NCBI RefSeq assembly: GCF_018854015.1 | Contig: NZ_JAAXYO010000126.1 | Span: forward strand, 1-38,486 | DNA length: 38,486 nt | Direction: 5' to 3' | DNA from: Igneacidithiobacillus copahuensis | Lineage (GTDB): Bacteria > Pseudomonadota > Gammaproteobacteria > Acidithiobacillales > Acidithiobacillaceae | Translations under genes and position numbers: made by a program | The notes under the pieces: model-generated | What the model was told of the DNA's origin: nothing | Databases searched by the model: none | What the model saw: only the letters and a program-made list of their open reading frames with translations | Shown here: positions 24,680 through 33,014 of the stretch, piece after piece | Numbering within the stretch: the first letter of the stretch is position 1 | Layout of the letters: each line of letters begins with the position of its first letter

Positions 24680-26047
24680 CTAGTCTCTATCGAACCCCTC
24701 TTCCTCGTCCGCCTGGTCGGCCAGTAACCCCATATTCTTCATCTTGGTGCGCAATTGTTTCCGGCTGATGCCCAGCAGCACGGCTGCCTGGCTTTGGTTG
24801 AAACGGGTCTTTTCCAGGGCGCTGAGTACCGTTTGCCGCTCGATGGCGGGTAGATCGAAGGGGCTGGACGGATTCCCTTCACTGTTGGATTCCTGCTCGC
24901 GAATTTCTGCTGGCAGATCACGCCGACCAATACTGTTTTGCCGGGTGAGCACCACGCAGCGCTCCAGAAGATTCTCCAATTGACGGATGTTGCCCGGCCA
25001 GGAGTAACTTTCCAGGGCAGAGAGGGCATCGCTGTCGATTTCTATGCGTGGGCGGCCGATTTCGTGACAGATTTTTTCCAGAAAATGGTTTACCAACGGG
25101 GTAATATCGGCGCGGCGTTCCCGCAGCGGAGGGATATGCAGTGGAATGACGTTTAGACGATAGTACAGATCTTCCCGAAAACGTCCTTCCTGAATGGCCT
25201 GTTTTAGATCGACGTGGGTGGCGGCGACAATCCGCGCTTGCAAGCGGATCGGCTGGTGGGTGCCCAGGCGCGTGAATTCCCGTTCTTGTAGGGCGCGCAA
25301 GAGCTTGACCTGCATCGGTAAAGGCATGTCGCCAACTTCGTCGAGGAACAATGTGCCGCCGGCTGCCGTTTCCAGCTTTCCGGCTTGACTGCGCACTGCG
25401 CCGGTAAAGGCGCCACGTTCATAGCCAAAAATTTCGCTTTCCACCAACTCCAGCGGAATGGCACCACAATTGAAGGCAACAAACGGCTCGTTGGCCCGTG
25501 CAGAGGCGTAGTGCAGAGCACGCGCCACCAGTTCCTTGCCCGTGCCGGATTCGCCACTGATCAGGACATTGGAAGGTGCGGGTGCAACCAGGTCTATGGT
25601 TTCAAGAAGTTGGGCGATCGCCCGACTTACCCCGATCAGACCATGTCGTTTCGGGGCTTGTCGCAGAGGCGGGACGCTCCGGCCACCGCGTTCGAGGATT
25701 TGCCGAATCAGCGCCAGCAGTTCGCCCTCGTCCACGGGTTTCGTCAAGTAATGCTCCGCCCCTTCCTTGATCGCCTCCACTGCCTGCTCGATCTCGCCAT
25801 AGGCCGTGCTGACGATGACGGGAATCAAGGGATACAGGGTCTTCACCCGACGCAGAAGTTCCATGCCAGGCATCCCCGGCAAGCGCTGATCCGTAAGGAT
25901 CAGGGTGGGACTTTGTTGCTGTAGCAGTTCGAGGGCTTCCTCTCCCGACTCTGCCTCGAGCACTACGAAGCCCTCAGCGCCCAAGATGGCGGCCAGGACG
26001 CGACGCAGATTGCGCTCATCCTCCACGATCAGAATTTGGGTATCCAT
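24680..26047 (-). CDS. tspR: Sigma54-dependent NtrC-family response regulator (TspR-like)
   Basis: This 455-residue activator has three domains. The receiver (about 1-122) has phospho-acceptor D53 and conserved K103. The AAA+ domain (about 135-370) has Walker A GESGTGKE at 165-172, the sigma54-contacting GAFTGA loop at 212-217 and Walker B GGTLFLDEVGD. The C-terminal Fis-type helix-turn-helix (about 405-445) contains FNQSQAAVLLGISRKQLRTKMK. It drives transcription from -24/-12 promoters. Its position directly before sox, whose promoter is of this class, matches TspR described in Acidithiobacillus caldus. The partner kinase is upstream (8-base gap). Confidence 0.88.
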   Translation of the reverse strand: MDTQILIVEDERNLRRVLAAILGAEGFVVLEAESGEEALELLQQQSPTLILTDQRLPGMPGMELLRRVKTLYPLIPVIVSTAYGEIEQAVEAIKEGAEHYLTKPVDEGELLALIRQILERGGRSVPPLRQAPKRHGLIGVSRAIAQLLETIDLVAPAPSNVLISGESGTGKELVARALHYASARANEPFVAFNCGAIPLELVESEIFGYERGAFTGAVRSQAGKLETAAGGTLFLDEVGDMPLPMQVKLLRALQEREFTRLGTHQPIRLQARIVAATHVDLKQAIQEGRFREDLYYRLNVIPLHIPPLRERRADITPLVNHFLEKICHEIGRPRIEIDSDALSALESYSWPGNIRQLENLLERCVVLTRQNSIGRRDLPAEIREQESNSEGNPSSPFDLPAIERQTVLSALEKTRFNQSQAAVLLGISRKQLRTKMKNMGLLADQADEEEGFDRD

Positions 26048-26055
26048 ACTGCTCC

Positions 26056-27501
26056 TCAGCCTTCGTTAATGAGCTCTGCCCGGTTGCTGCGCGCGAGTGG
26101 TAGCGTGAGCACGAAACAGGCCCCGTATCCCTGCACCCGGCGCAACTCTACGCTACCGTCGTGGACCATCATGATTTTGGCGACAATCGCTAGACCAAGT
26201 CCACTCCCCTTGGTTTTGCTCGTAACGTAAGGTTTGAAAACTTCCGTCCATTGCGCCTCGGGAATGCCCGGTCCATTGTCTTGTACACTGATCTCGACAC
26301 TGTCCGTGAGGGCTGCGGCCCGCAGCAGAATGCGACCTTCTTGGCCAGGAACGGCATCACAGGCGTTGAGCAAGAGGTTGCTGATCGCCTGTCCCAGCAA
26401 AGAGGCATCGAAGCTCGCCTGCAGACCAGGATTACATTCCAGGGTCACGCCAATTGCGCGGGTGTCGAAGTCCGTCACGTGCCGTTGCACGCAGCGCTGC
26501 AGGAATGGGCAGAGTTCGTGTGGCTCGACGTGGGTGTCATAGCTTCGGCCAAAATCCAAAAATCCCTGGGTCATGTCGTACAGACGCTGTACCTCTTCTT
26601 CAATGATCTGTAAAAACTCTTCCCGGTTGTCGCGATCATCGTAGTGCACCAGATACCGTGCCGCCCCGCGTACCGAGGACAAGGCATTGCGAATCTCGTG
26701 GGCGACCTGCGACGACATCTGCCCGATGGTCACCATACACTGCATGGCCTGCTGCCGCTGATTGAGTTTGCGCAACTCCAGCAGGTGTTCGCGCAGCCGC
26801 GTCGCGAGGGAGCGAAAGGCGAGTTCGAGGCGATGCAGTTCATCCCGATATTCGTCTGTCTCTTCTGCTTGCGCTTCCTCGCGGATACCGAACTGCCGCT
26901 GCATGGCTTCCATTTCATGCATGAGTCGCGATATGGGGCGCGTGATGGCAAGACTGACCAGATAAGCACCAATGAGGCCGATGATGGCGGTGCTAATGCC
27001 GAGGATCAGTAGACGACTGGTGGTGTGCTCCAGTTTTTGGGCGATGAGACGATCGATTTCTGGAGTGGCGCTGCGCAGCCATACCGTACCCAGGCGCTGA
27101 TTGCCGGCGGTGATGGCGGCGGAGTAGGCGTATTTGTGGGGCAGCATTCGGCTTGCCGTGGAGGGTATCTGCGTGCCTACCTGCGCAAGATCCGTGCTGG
27201 CAACCACGGTGTTGGAGCGATCGACGATCAGTACCGCAGATACGAGAGAGTTCCCGCTGTTGGCGAGTTGCGCAAGATGGCCCGCATCTTTCAGGAGTAG
27301 AGGGTTGGCTGCCGAGCTAGCGATGCTGTCGGTGAGATGGCGGATTTCCGTCTGTACCTGACTGGTCAGGTCGGCGCGCACGGAGGTATAAAGAAAGGTG
27401 GCGATCAACAGATAAATCATGGCGATGAGAAGCACAACCAAGGCCATGCTCTTGCTGCGCCAGGTCAGGCGTTGCCAGAGGTGGGGAACTGACGGCGTCA
27501 C
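26056..27501 (-). CDS. tspS: Sensor histidine kinase (TspS-like)
   Basis: This 481-residue inner-membrane kinase has a first membrane helix (about 19-40), a periplasmic domain (about 41-162), a second helix (163-185), a HAMP-like segment and a coiled coil (about 200-255). The dimerisation box SSQVAHEIRNALSSVRGA places the phospho-histidine at H268. The ATP-binding domain has NLLLNACDAV (N box), DNGPGIP and GSGLGLAIV (G boxes). It would phosphorylate TspR. The periplasmic domain is only about 120 residues, so it may rely on the PhnD-like protein encoded just before it for ligand binding. Confidence 0.87.
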   Translation of the reverse strand: MTPSVPHLWQRLTWRSKSMALVVLLIAMIYLLIATFLYTSVRADLTSQVQTEIRHLTDSIASSAANPLLLKDAGHLAQLANSGNSLVSAVLIVDRSNTVVASTDLAQVGTQIPSTASRMLPHKYAYSAAITAGNQRLGTVWLRSATPEIDRLIAQKLEHTTSRLLILGISTAIIGLIGAYLVSLAITRPISRLMHEMEAMQRQFGIREEAQAEETDEYRDELHRLELAFRSLATRLREHLLELRKLNQRQQAMQCMVTIGQMSSQVAHEIRNALSSVRGAARYLVHYDDRDNREEFLQIIEEEVQRLYDMTQGFLDFGRSYDTHVEPHELCPFLQRCVQRHVTDFDTRAIGVTLECNPGLQASFDASLLGQAISNLLLNACDAVPGQEGRILLRAAALTDSVEISVQDNGPGIPEAQWTEVFKPYVTSKTKGSGLGLAIVAKIMMVHDGSVELRRVQGYGACFVLTLPLARSNRAELINEG

Positions 27502-27535
27502 AGTGTGTGGGAAAGACTGTTGGTGTTCGTGAACT

Positions 27536-29053
27536 TCATGGCTGTGCAGCGATCTCCTGAAAGCCTGCGGCCGTCAAGGCCTGTTTCGGGAGTGTAGCCA
27601 AAATGTCGCGAACCTGCGCGTTCTGGTCGCGCGAAATTGCCGGGCTGGCGACGAGGTCCCAGGCCGGCGCGGGACCGGTGCGGGCGACGATTTCCCAAGT
27701 ATGCGGCATGGCGGCAGCGAGACTGTCCACCGTCGCGCTGCGCACAACCCCCAAATTTGCCTGGCCACTGCCAAGCGCGGTGAACACTGCGCGTTCCGAA
27801 TCCACCGGCCACCAGGAAACCGGTTTTCCGGCAGCAAAGCCGGCAACCTTATCGGCGATCAGATCCTTGGCGCTGCAATAGGGACTGCCATACGCAATCC
27901 GTAGTTGCGCTGATGCTGTCTGGACGCCAGCGATGCGCACCAGCGCCAGACCTGAAGATCCAGCATTCGGAATCAGCGTGGCCAGGCGACGAACGTCGCC
28001 CTGCGCCGCTTTCGTCATCAGTGGACTCAAGAGCGCAAACTGGTAGCGTCCCGCCCGGACTTGCTGCAGGTATTGCCGTTCGTCGCGCGGCAGCGAAATT
28101 TCGATGGCCTTACCTGTCGCCTTTTCCAGGGCCAGTCGCAAGGGTTGAAACAGGCGCGCTGCGGTCAAGGGAGAAAACGCCGGCGGAATGCCCAGGCGCC
28201 AACGTGGGCGTTGCAAGCGCGGTGTCAGCTCTTCGCCATACAGGTCGGAATAGAGGCTGCGTAGTGGTCCATAGGTCCCTGGAGTGACAGAAGTGAAACG
28301 GGTCGCCAGGGCATGGATTGCCGCCATCGCACTGGGGTCCTGCTGGGACAGATTGAGCAATGTCTGGCGGATTGCCGCCTGCTGCGCTGCGGGTACGCTC
28401 TCGGATGCGGCGATGAGATCGCCGGGCCCGACGGTACTGCGCGCAATCACGCGCAGGGTGCCTGCACGCAGATAGGGTTCGGCAATGTTTTCGGCAACGG
28501 CAGTCGCATCATAGAAGCGCGCCGCCACATCCATCAATGCATTGCTATCGCTTCCGCCTTGTCCCAATTCGCTGAGATCTTGTCGTTTGATGCCGGCAGC
28601 ATCCAACAGAGACAGGGGCACCAGGGCCGATGCCGCACAGGCGGGATTCCCCAAAATGAAGGATTTTCCACGTAACTGCAGGACCGTGTGGATCGGACTA
28701 TCGCTGCGGACGACGATCACGCTCTCATTACCGCCAGGGGGGGGCACCAGGCCAGCGAGAGGAATATATGGTTTGCTATGGGCGATCTTCAGATACGCAA
28801 TCGGGCAGAGCAAAACGATTTGCGCTCGTTTTTCTCTCGCCTTCAGGTAGAATTGGTGAAGATCTGCACTGAAGCTGAGCTGAATGGGCTCGCCAAGGGA
28901 TTTTTGCAAGTGTGTCGCGAGAGGCTCAAAGGCCGCGAACATGACGGAAGGGCTGCTGACCGGTGGCAGCAGAAAGCGTAGCTCGGCCAGGCCTTGCAGG
29001 GGCCAGAGCAGCAGGTTGAGGCAGATACCCAGTAGGAAAAGTCGTAAACGCAT
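27536..29053 (-). CDS. Tandem PhnD-like periplasmic binding protein, candidate sensor partner of TspS
   Basis: This 505-residue exported protein (signal peptide about 1-23, ending GLA) contains two PhnD/type 2 periplasmic-binding domains. The first covers about residues 25-275 (FLLPPVSSPSVMFAAFEPLATHL onset, QIVLLCPIAYLKIA, FILGNPACAAS). The second covers about 285-500 (LGIPPAFSPLTAARLFQPLRLAL onset, QFALLSPLMTKAA, IAYGSPYCSAKDLI). In both, the loop before the lobe crossing carries a cysteine (GNPACAAS and GSPYCSA), at equivalent positions. PhnD-like domains bind phosphonates, but they also form the sensing part of the tetrathionate kinase TtrS. Being first in the operon with tspS and tspR, it may bind thiosulfate or tetrathionate. 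It is not a fused kinase domain, and no ABC transporter genes are adjacent. Confidence 0.7.
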   Translation of the reverse strand: MRLRLFLLGICLNLLLWPLQGLAELRFLLPPVSSPSVMFAAFEPLATHLQKSLGEPIQLSFSADLHQFYLKAREKRAQIVLLCPIAYLKIAHSKPYIPLAGLVPPPGGNESVIVVRSDSPIHTVLQLRGKSFILGNPACAASALVPLSLLDAAGIKRQDLSELGQGGSDSNALMDVAARFYDATAVAENIAEPYLRAGTLRVIARSTVGPGDLIAASESVPAAQQAAIRQTLLNLSQQDPSAMAAIHALATRFTSVTPGTYGPLRSLYSDLYGEELTPRLQRPRWRLGIPPAFSPLTAARLFQPLRLALEKATGKAIEISLPRDERQYLQQVRAGRYQFALLSPLMTKAAQGDVRRLATLIPNAGSSGLALVRIAGVQTASAQLRIAYGSPYCSAKDLIADKVAGFAAGKPVSWWPVDSERAVFTALGSGQANLGVVRSATVDSLAAAMPHTWEIVARTGPAPAWDLVASPAISRDQNAQVRDILATLPKQALTAAGFQEIAAQP

Positions 29054-29086
29054 GGGAAACCGATGGCCGAGCGATCGCCTAGACTA

Positions 29087-29103
29087 AGCAAAAGGAGTGC
29101 CAA
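29087..29103 (-). promoter_or_regulatory. Sigma54 (-24/-12) promoter of the PhnD-like/tspS/tspR operon
   Basis: The minus strand reads TTGGCACTCCTTTTGCT, with GG (29100-29101) and GC (29088-29089) exactly 10 bases apart, and matches 10 of 11 consensus positions. The predicted start point is near 29076, 23 bases before the PhnD-like ATG. The element overlaps the plus-strand AAAGGAGTG that serves as ribosome site for the divergent moaC. Confidence 0.8.
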
Positions 29104-29109
29104 TATCCA

Positions 29110-29607
29110 ATGCAGGAAAAATCTCTAACGCATTTCACGCAGCAGGGCGAGGCGCAGATGGTGGAGGTGGGCGCCAAGCCGGTTACCTTGCGGCGCGCCC
29201 TAGCCGGCGGTGCCATTCGCATGGCTCCGGCAACCCTTGCACGGATTCGTGCCGGAGACATGCACAAGGGAGATGTGCTGGCGGTGGCGCGAATTGCCGC
29301 GATCCAGGCCAGTAAACGCACGGCCGAGTTGATCCCTTTGGCACACCCATTGTTCTTGACTGGCGTAGAAATCCGCTTTGCGCTCGATGCCGATTCGAGC
29401 GAAGTACGCTGCGAAGCCGAGGCGCGCTGCCAGGGACAGACCGGCGTGGAAATGGAAGCGCTCACCGCAGTGAGCGTCGCCTTGCTGACCATTTACGACA
29501 TGTGCAAGGCTATCGATCGGGGTATGACACTGACCGGGATTTGTCTGTTGCGGAAGGAGGGAGGCAAATCTGGCGTCTGGGAACGCAAGCCAGGCGCTGG
29601 GCAATGA
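29110..29607 (+). CDS. moaC: Cyclic pyranopterin monophosphate synthase
   Basis: This 165-residue cytoplasmic enzyme forms cyclic pyranopterin monophosphate from the MoaA product in the second half of the first step of molybdenum cofactor synthesis. The family blocks are all present: MHKGDVLAVARIAAIQASKRTAELIPLAHPL, TGVEMEALTAVSVALLTIYDMCKA and GGKSG. A GGAG site lies 12 bases before the ATG at 29110, which is longer than ideal, and it overlaps the opposite-strand sigma54 promoter. The gene is divergent from the TspS/TspR operon and sits beside soeABC, whose SoeA needs this cofactor. Confidence 0.96.
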   Translation: MQEKSLTHFTQQGEAQMVEVGAKPVTLRRALAGGAIRMAPATLARIRAGDMHKGDVLAVARIAAIQASKRTAELIPLAHPLFLTGVEIRFALDADSSEVRCEAEARCQGQTGVEMEALTAVSVALLTIYDMCKAIDRGMTLTGICLLRKEGGKSGVWERKPGAGQ

Positions 29608-29641
29608 AGCGGGGAGAGGCGTAGTCGTGGCGCTCCCCGCT
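29608..29641. terminator. Bidirectional hairpin between convergent moaC and an unknown gene
   Basis: AGCGGGGAG (29608-29616) and CTCCCCGCT (29633-29641) form a 9-base-pair stem with a 16-base loop immediately after the moaC stop. The plus strand has a T-rich stretch after it but no clean U-run, so termination is likely but not certain. Confidence 0.5.
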
Positions 29642-29655
29642 GTGGTTGCTTGCTA

Positions 29656-29961
29656 TTATTTGCCGCGGTGCGGAGAGGAGCTGTAACGCACCATCACGTC
29701 GCGATCTTTCCAATTGCTCTCTTTCAAAATTTCATCCGGGATCATGTAACGATCCTGCGGCGCTACATCCTGGCACTTGACGATCCGCAGCACATCGGAG
29801 AAGGGCAGTTTGCGTAGCAGGCCGTCCTTGTCGGTGGCGCGGACGATCATAGCGTCCTTCAACAAGGCATAGACATAGAAGTTACCGGGGCGCAGCTTAC
29901 CTTCCTTGTCTTTCCAGGTGACGGTAATCCGGGTATGTTCTTTGAAATCGTTACGATTCAT
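29656..29961 (-). CDS. Hypothetical SH3-like basic protein
   Basis: This 101-residue soluble protein is not recognised. A beta-rich start (TRITVTWKDKEGKLRPGNFYVYALLKDAMIVRATDK) resembles a small SH3-type or PilZ-like barrel. The rest is charged, with a DVLRIVKCQDVAP segment and a basic tail. The start at 29961 was chosen because GGAG precedes it and the frame's first five residues (to 29976) look non-conserved. It is convergent with moaC and divergent from soeA, so it has its own promoter in 29962-30137. A link to molybdenum or sulfur metabolism is suggested only by location. Confidence 0.6.
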   Translation of the reverse strand: MNRNDFKEHTRITVTWKDKEGKLRPGNFYVYALLKDAMIVRATDKDGLLRKLPFSDVLRIVKCQDVAPQDRYMIPDEILKESNWKDRDVMVRYSSSPHRGK

Positions 29962-30137
29962 CTCTGGTCTCCACACGTTTCAGGATAGGATGAACTTATC
30001 CACTTTGGGCTGTCCAGGCAAATAAGCCGCCCTTATTACAAAATCAAAAAAGCTGAGTTGCTTTATCGCTATGGCTCGGCGACCATCATCTCCCTACCTT
30101 TCCGGTGGGTCCGTTCAAATTTCAGTGAGGTCAGGCG
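29962..30137. other. Intergenic region holding divergent promoters of the unknown gene and soeA
   Basis: 176 AT-richer bases with no coding frame. A TTGCCT / GATAAG pair on the minus strand is a weak candidate promoter for the hypothetical gene. I see no convincing sigma54 element here and no strong sigma70 pair for soeA. Confidence 0.4.
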
Positions 30138-32996
30138 ATGGCTACGGTCATGGAGTTCGAGGATCACAAGAAGCAGGAAATCAAGTACAGCACCTGCTAC
30201 ATGTGCGCCTGTCGCTGCGGTATCAAGGTCACCGTAGAAGACAACAAGGTGCGTTTCATCCAGGGTAACCGCAATCATCCGATCAACCAGGGGGTGCTCT
30301 GCGCCAAGGGCTCGGCGGGGATCATGAAGCAGTACTCCCCGGGCAAATTGCGGAATCCTTTGCGGCGCAAGCCAGGCACCGAGCGTGGCGCCGGCGAGTT
30401 CGAAGAGATTTCCTGGGACGAAGCCCTCGACACCCTGACCAAGCGCCTCGAGCACATTCGTGCTACGGATCCGGACAAATTGGCCTATTTTACCGGTCGT
30501 GACCAGATGCAGGCGCTCACCGGGCTCTGGGCGCAGCAATTTGGCACCCTCAACTGGTCTGCGCATGGCGGCTTCTGCTCCGTCAATATGGCCACTGCCG
30601 GCCTCTACATGCTCGGCCACGCCTTCTGGGAATTTGGTGACCCGGACTGGGATCGCACCAAGTACTTCATGCTCTGGGGTGTCGCCGAAGATCACTCCTC
30701 CAATCCGATGAAGATTGGTCTGGAGAAGCTCAAGCGTAACGGTGGCAAGTTTGTCGGCGTCAATCCGGCGCGCACCGGCTATCAGGCCATTGCCGACGAG
30801 TGGGTGCCTATCCGTCCGGGCACTGATGGTATGTTCGCCTTGTCCATGGTGCATGTGCTTCTGCAGAATGAGCAGTTCGATTGGGATTTTCTACTGCGCT
30901 ACACCAACGCCCCCTTCCTGGTGGTGAATACCCCCGGTCAGAAGGGCGACGGTTTGATCTGGCGCGATGCCGAGGGGCACCCTCTGGTCTGGGATCTCGA
31001 ACAGCAGGCCTACGTCAACGGCATGCAGCCTGGCGTAAAGGCAGCCCTCTTTGGCGAATTCCAGACCCCCGATGGTCGGCCCGTGCGCACCATCATGTCC
31101 ATTCTCGCCGAGCGCTATCTGGACGACCGCTACAGCCCGGCCAACGCCAGCAAAATCACCGGCATTCCAGCGGAAACCATCGAGCGACTGGCCTTGGAAA
31201 TGGCCCACGTCGCGTTCAAGGAAAGCATCGAGATTGAAGTCGAATGGACCGATTGGGCCGGCCGCAAGCACGACAAGTTCATCGGGCGGCCAGTGTCCAT
31301 GCACGCCATGCGCGGTATCTCGGCACATTCCAACGGCATGCAGGCAGCGCGTGCCATTCACCTGGTGCAGATTCTTTTGGGCACCATCGACTGTCCCGGT
31401 GGCTTCCGCGCCAAGGCGCCATACCCCAAGCCCGTACCGCCGCCAAACAAGCCGGCGCAGCACAGCGCTCCCAACACCCCGCTGAAGTCCTTGCCGCTCG
31501 GTTTCCCGACCGCGCCGGAAGACCTCGTCATCGACGAGAATGGTAATCCAAAGCGCATCGATAAGGCCTATTCCTGGGAGGCGCCAATTGCCAACCATGG
31601 CCTGATGCACATGGTGATCACCAATGCCGTCAACAAGGATCCCTACGGCATCGACACCCTGATCTTCTTTATGGCGAACATGAGTTGGAACTCCACCATG
31701 AATACCGCCAACGTGCAGGAGATGCTGAAGGCCAAGGACGAAAATGGCGAGTACAAGATCCCGTTTTTGGTGGTCATCGACGCCTTCCATTCGGAGATGG
31801 TGAATTTTGGCGACCTGATCCTGCCCGATACCACCTACCTGGAGCGCTATGATTCCATCTCGCTCTTGGATCGACCCATTTCCGAGCCGGATGCCATCTG
31901 TGACTCCATCCGCCACCCGATCCTCAAGCCGGACCGCAATGTGCGCCCCTGGCAGGACGTGATGGTGGAGCTGGGGGGGCGTTTGAAACTGCCTGCCTTC
32001 ACCAAGGAGGATGGCACCCCCAAGTACAGCGGTTATAAGGATTTCATTGCCAATTTCGAGCGTGCTCCAGGGATCGGCTTTCTGGCCGGTTGGCGGGGTA
32101 AGGATGGCGAGACGCACCTGCGCGGTGAACCGAATCCCAATCAGTGGGATCGCTACATCGAGAATCAGGGCTTCTTCCAGTATCACCTGCCCAAGTCCCA
32201 ACGCTTTTACCGCTTTGCGAACAAAGAATATCTGGAGCTGGCGCAGCGGGTGGGATTCAATCCTACGGCCGACCCCATCATCATCGAGTTGTATTCCGAA
32301 GCCTTCCAGCGCTTCCGCTTGGCGGGTCAGGGCCTCTATGATGGTCCGATGCCCAAGGATCCGGTCGACCGCGAGCGTCTGGCTACCTATTTCGACCCGT
32401 TGCCAGACTTCTACGAGCCTTTGGAGCAGCAGCGTATCGACAAGAAGGAGTATCCGTTCTTTGCCGTCAATCAGCGCCCCATGATGATGTATCACTCTTG
32501 GGATAGCCAGAACGCCTGGTTGCGCCAGATCATCGCGCAGAATTATTTGTATATGAATCGGCAGCGCGGCGAGCAGATGGGGATCCAGGACAAGAGCTGG
32601 GTCTGGGTCGAGAGCCACAATGGCAAGATCCGCGTACAGGTGAAGCTGATCGAAGGTTGCCAGGAAGACACGGTGTGGACCTGGAACGCCATCGGCAAGC
32701 AATCCGGCGCCTGGGGTCTGAAACCCGACGCCGCGGAGGCCACTCGCGGGTTCCTGATGAATCACCTAATTTCGGAATTGCTGCCGCCTAAACAAGGCGA
32801 GCGGCGCTTGACCAACTCCGATCCAATTACCGGGCAGGCGGCTTGGTATGACTTGATGGTCAAGATTTATCCGGCGGCGCCGGGTGAGGAGGGCACCTGG
32901 CCCACCTTCCCGACCATGAAGCCGCTGCCCGGCGATACTCCGGCACCGGACGTGCTGCGGTATCACACCCATAAGCCCGTCAATCTCAAGTCCTGA
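30138..32996 (+). CDS. soeA: Cytoplasmic sulfite dehydrogenase, molybdopterin subunit SoeA
   Basis: This 952-residue oxidoreductase of the DMSO-reductase family has a bis-molybdopterin active site and would oxidise sulfite to sulfate. The N-terminal 4Fe-4S site is C20, C23, C27 and C55. The SoeA-like block GRDQMQALTGLWAQQFGT, AHGGFCSVN (candidate Mo-ligating cysteine) and the late LRQIIAQNYLYMNRQRGEQMGI region follow. There is no Tat signal, consistent with the cytoplasmic enzyme of Allochromatium rather than periplasmic relatives such as PsrA or PhsA. It is followed by an iron-sulfur subunit (18-base gap) and a DmsC-type membrane anchor. The start at 30138 has GAGG upstream (gtgaggtcaggcg). 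Family naming rests on recalled similarity, so a closely related polysulfide or thiosulfate enzyme is possible. Confidence 0.78.
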   Translation: MATVMEFEDHKKQEIKYSTCYMCACRCGIKVTVEDNKVRFIQGNRNHPINQGVLCAKGSAGIMKQYSPGKLRNPLRRKPGTERGAGEFEEISWDEALDTLTKRLEHIRATDPDKLAYFTGRDQMQALTGLWAQQFGTLNWSAHGGFCSVNMATAGLYMLGHAFWEFGDPDWDRTKYFMLWGVAEDHSSNPMKIGLEKLKRNGGKFVGVNPARTGYQAIADEWVPIRPGTDGMFALSMVHVLLQNEQFDWDFLLRYTNAPFLVVNTPGQKGDGLIWRDAEGHPLVWDLEQQAYVNGMQPGVKAALFGEFQTPDGRPVRTIMSILAERYLDDRYSPANASKITGIPAETIERLALEMAHVAFKESIEIEVEWTDWAGRKHDKFIGRPVSMHAMRGISAHSNGMQAARAIHLVQILLGTIDCPGGFRAKAPYPKPVPPPNKPAQHSAPNTPLKSLPLGFPTAPEDLVIDENGNPKRIDKAYSWEAPIANHGLMHMVITNAVNKDPYGIDTLIFFMANMSWNSTMNTANVQEMLKAKDENGEYKIPFLVVIDAFHSEMVNFGDLILPDTTYLERYDSISLLDRPISEPDAICDSIRHPILKPDRNVRPWQDVMVELGGRLKLPAFTKEDGTPKYSGYKDFIANFERAPGIGFLAGWRGKDGETHLRGEPNPNQWDRYIENQGFFQYHLPKSQRFYRFANKEYLELAQRVGFNPTADPIIIELYSEAFQRFRLAGQGLYDGPMPKDPVDRERLATYFDPLPDFYEPLEQQRIDKKEYPFFAVNQRPMMMYHSWDSQNAWLRQIIAQNYLYMNRQRGEQMGIQDKSWVWVESHNGKIRVQVKLIEGCQEDTVWTWNAIGKQSGAWGLKPDAAEATRGFLMNHLISELLPPKQGERRLTNSDPITGQAAWYDLMVKIYPAAPGEEGTWPTFPTMKPLPGDTPAPDVLRYHTHKPVNLKS

Positions 32997-33014
32997 GTAG
33001 GCAAGGAGCGCGAC

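Noticed and set aside
30891..32765. 624-residue minus-strand frame opposite soeA
   Set aside because: It lies wholly within soeA, whose translated domains and iron-sulfur motif are clear; the antisense frame shows no motif.
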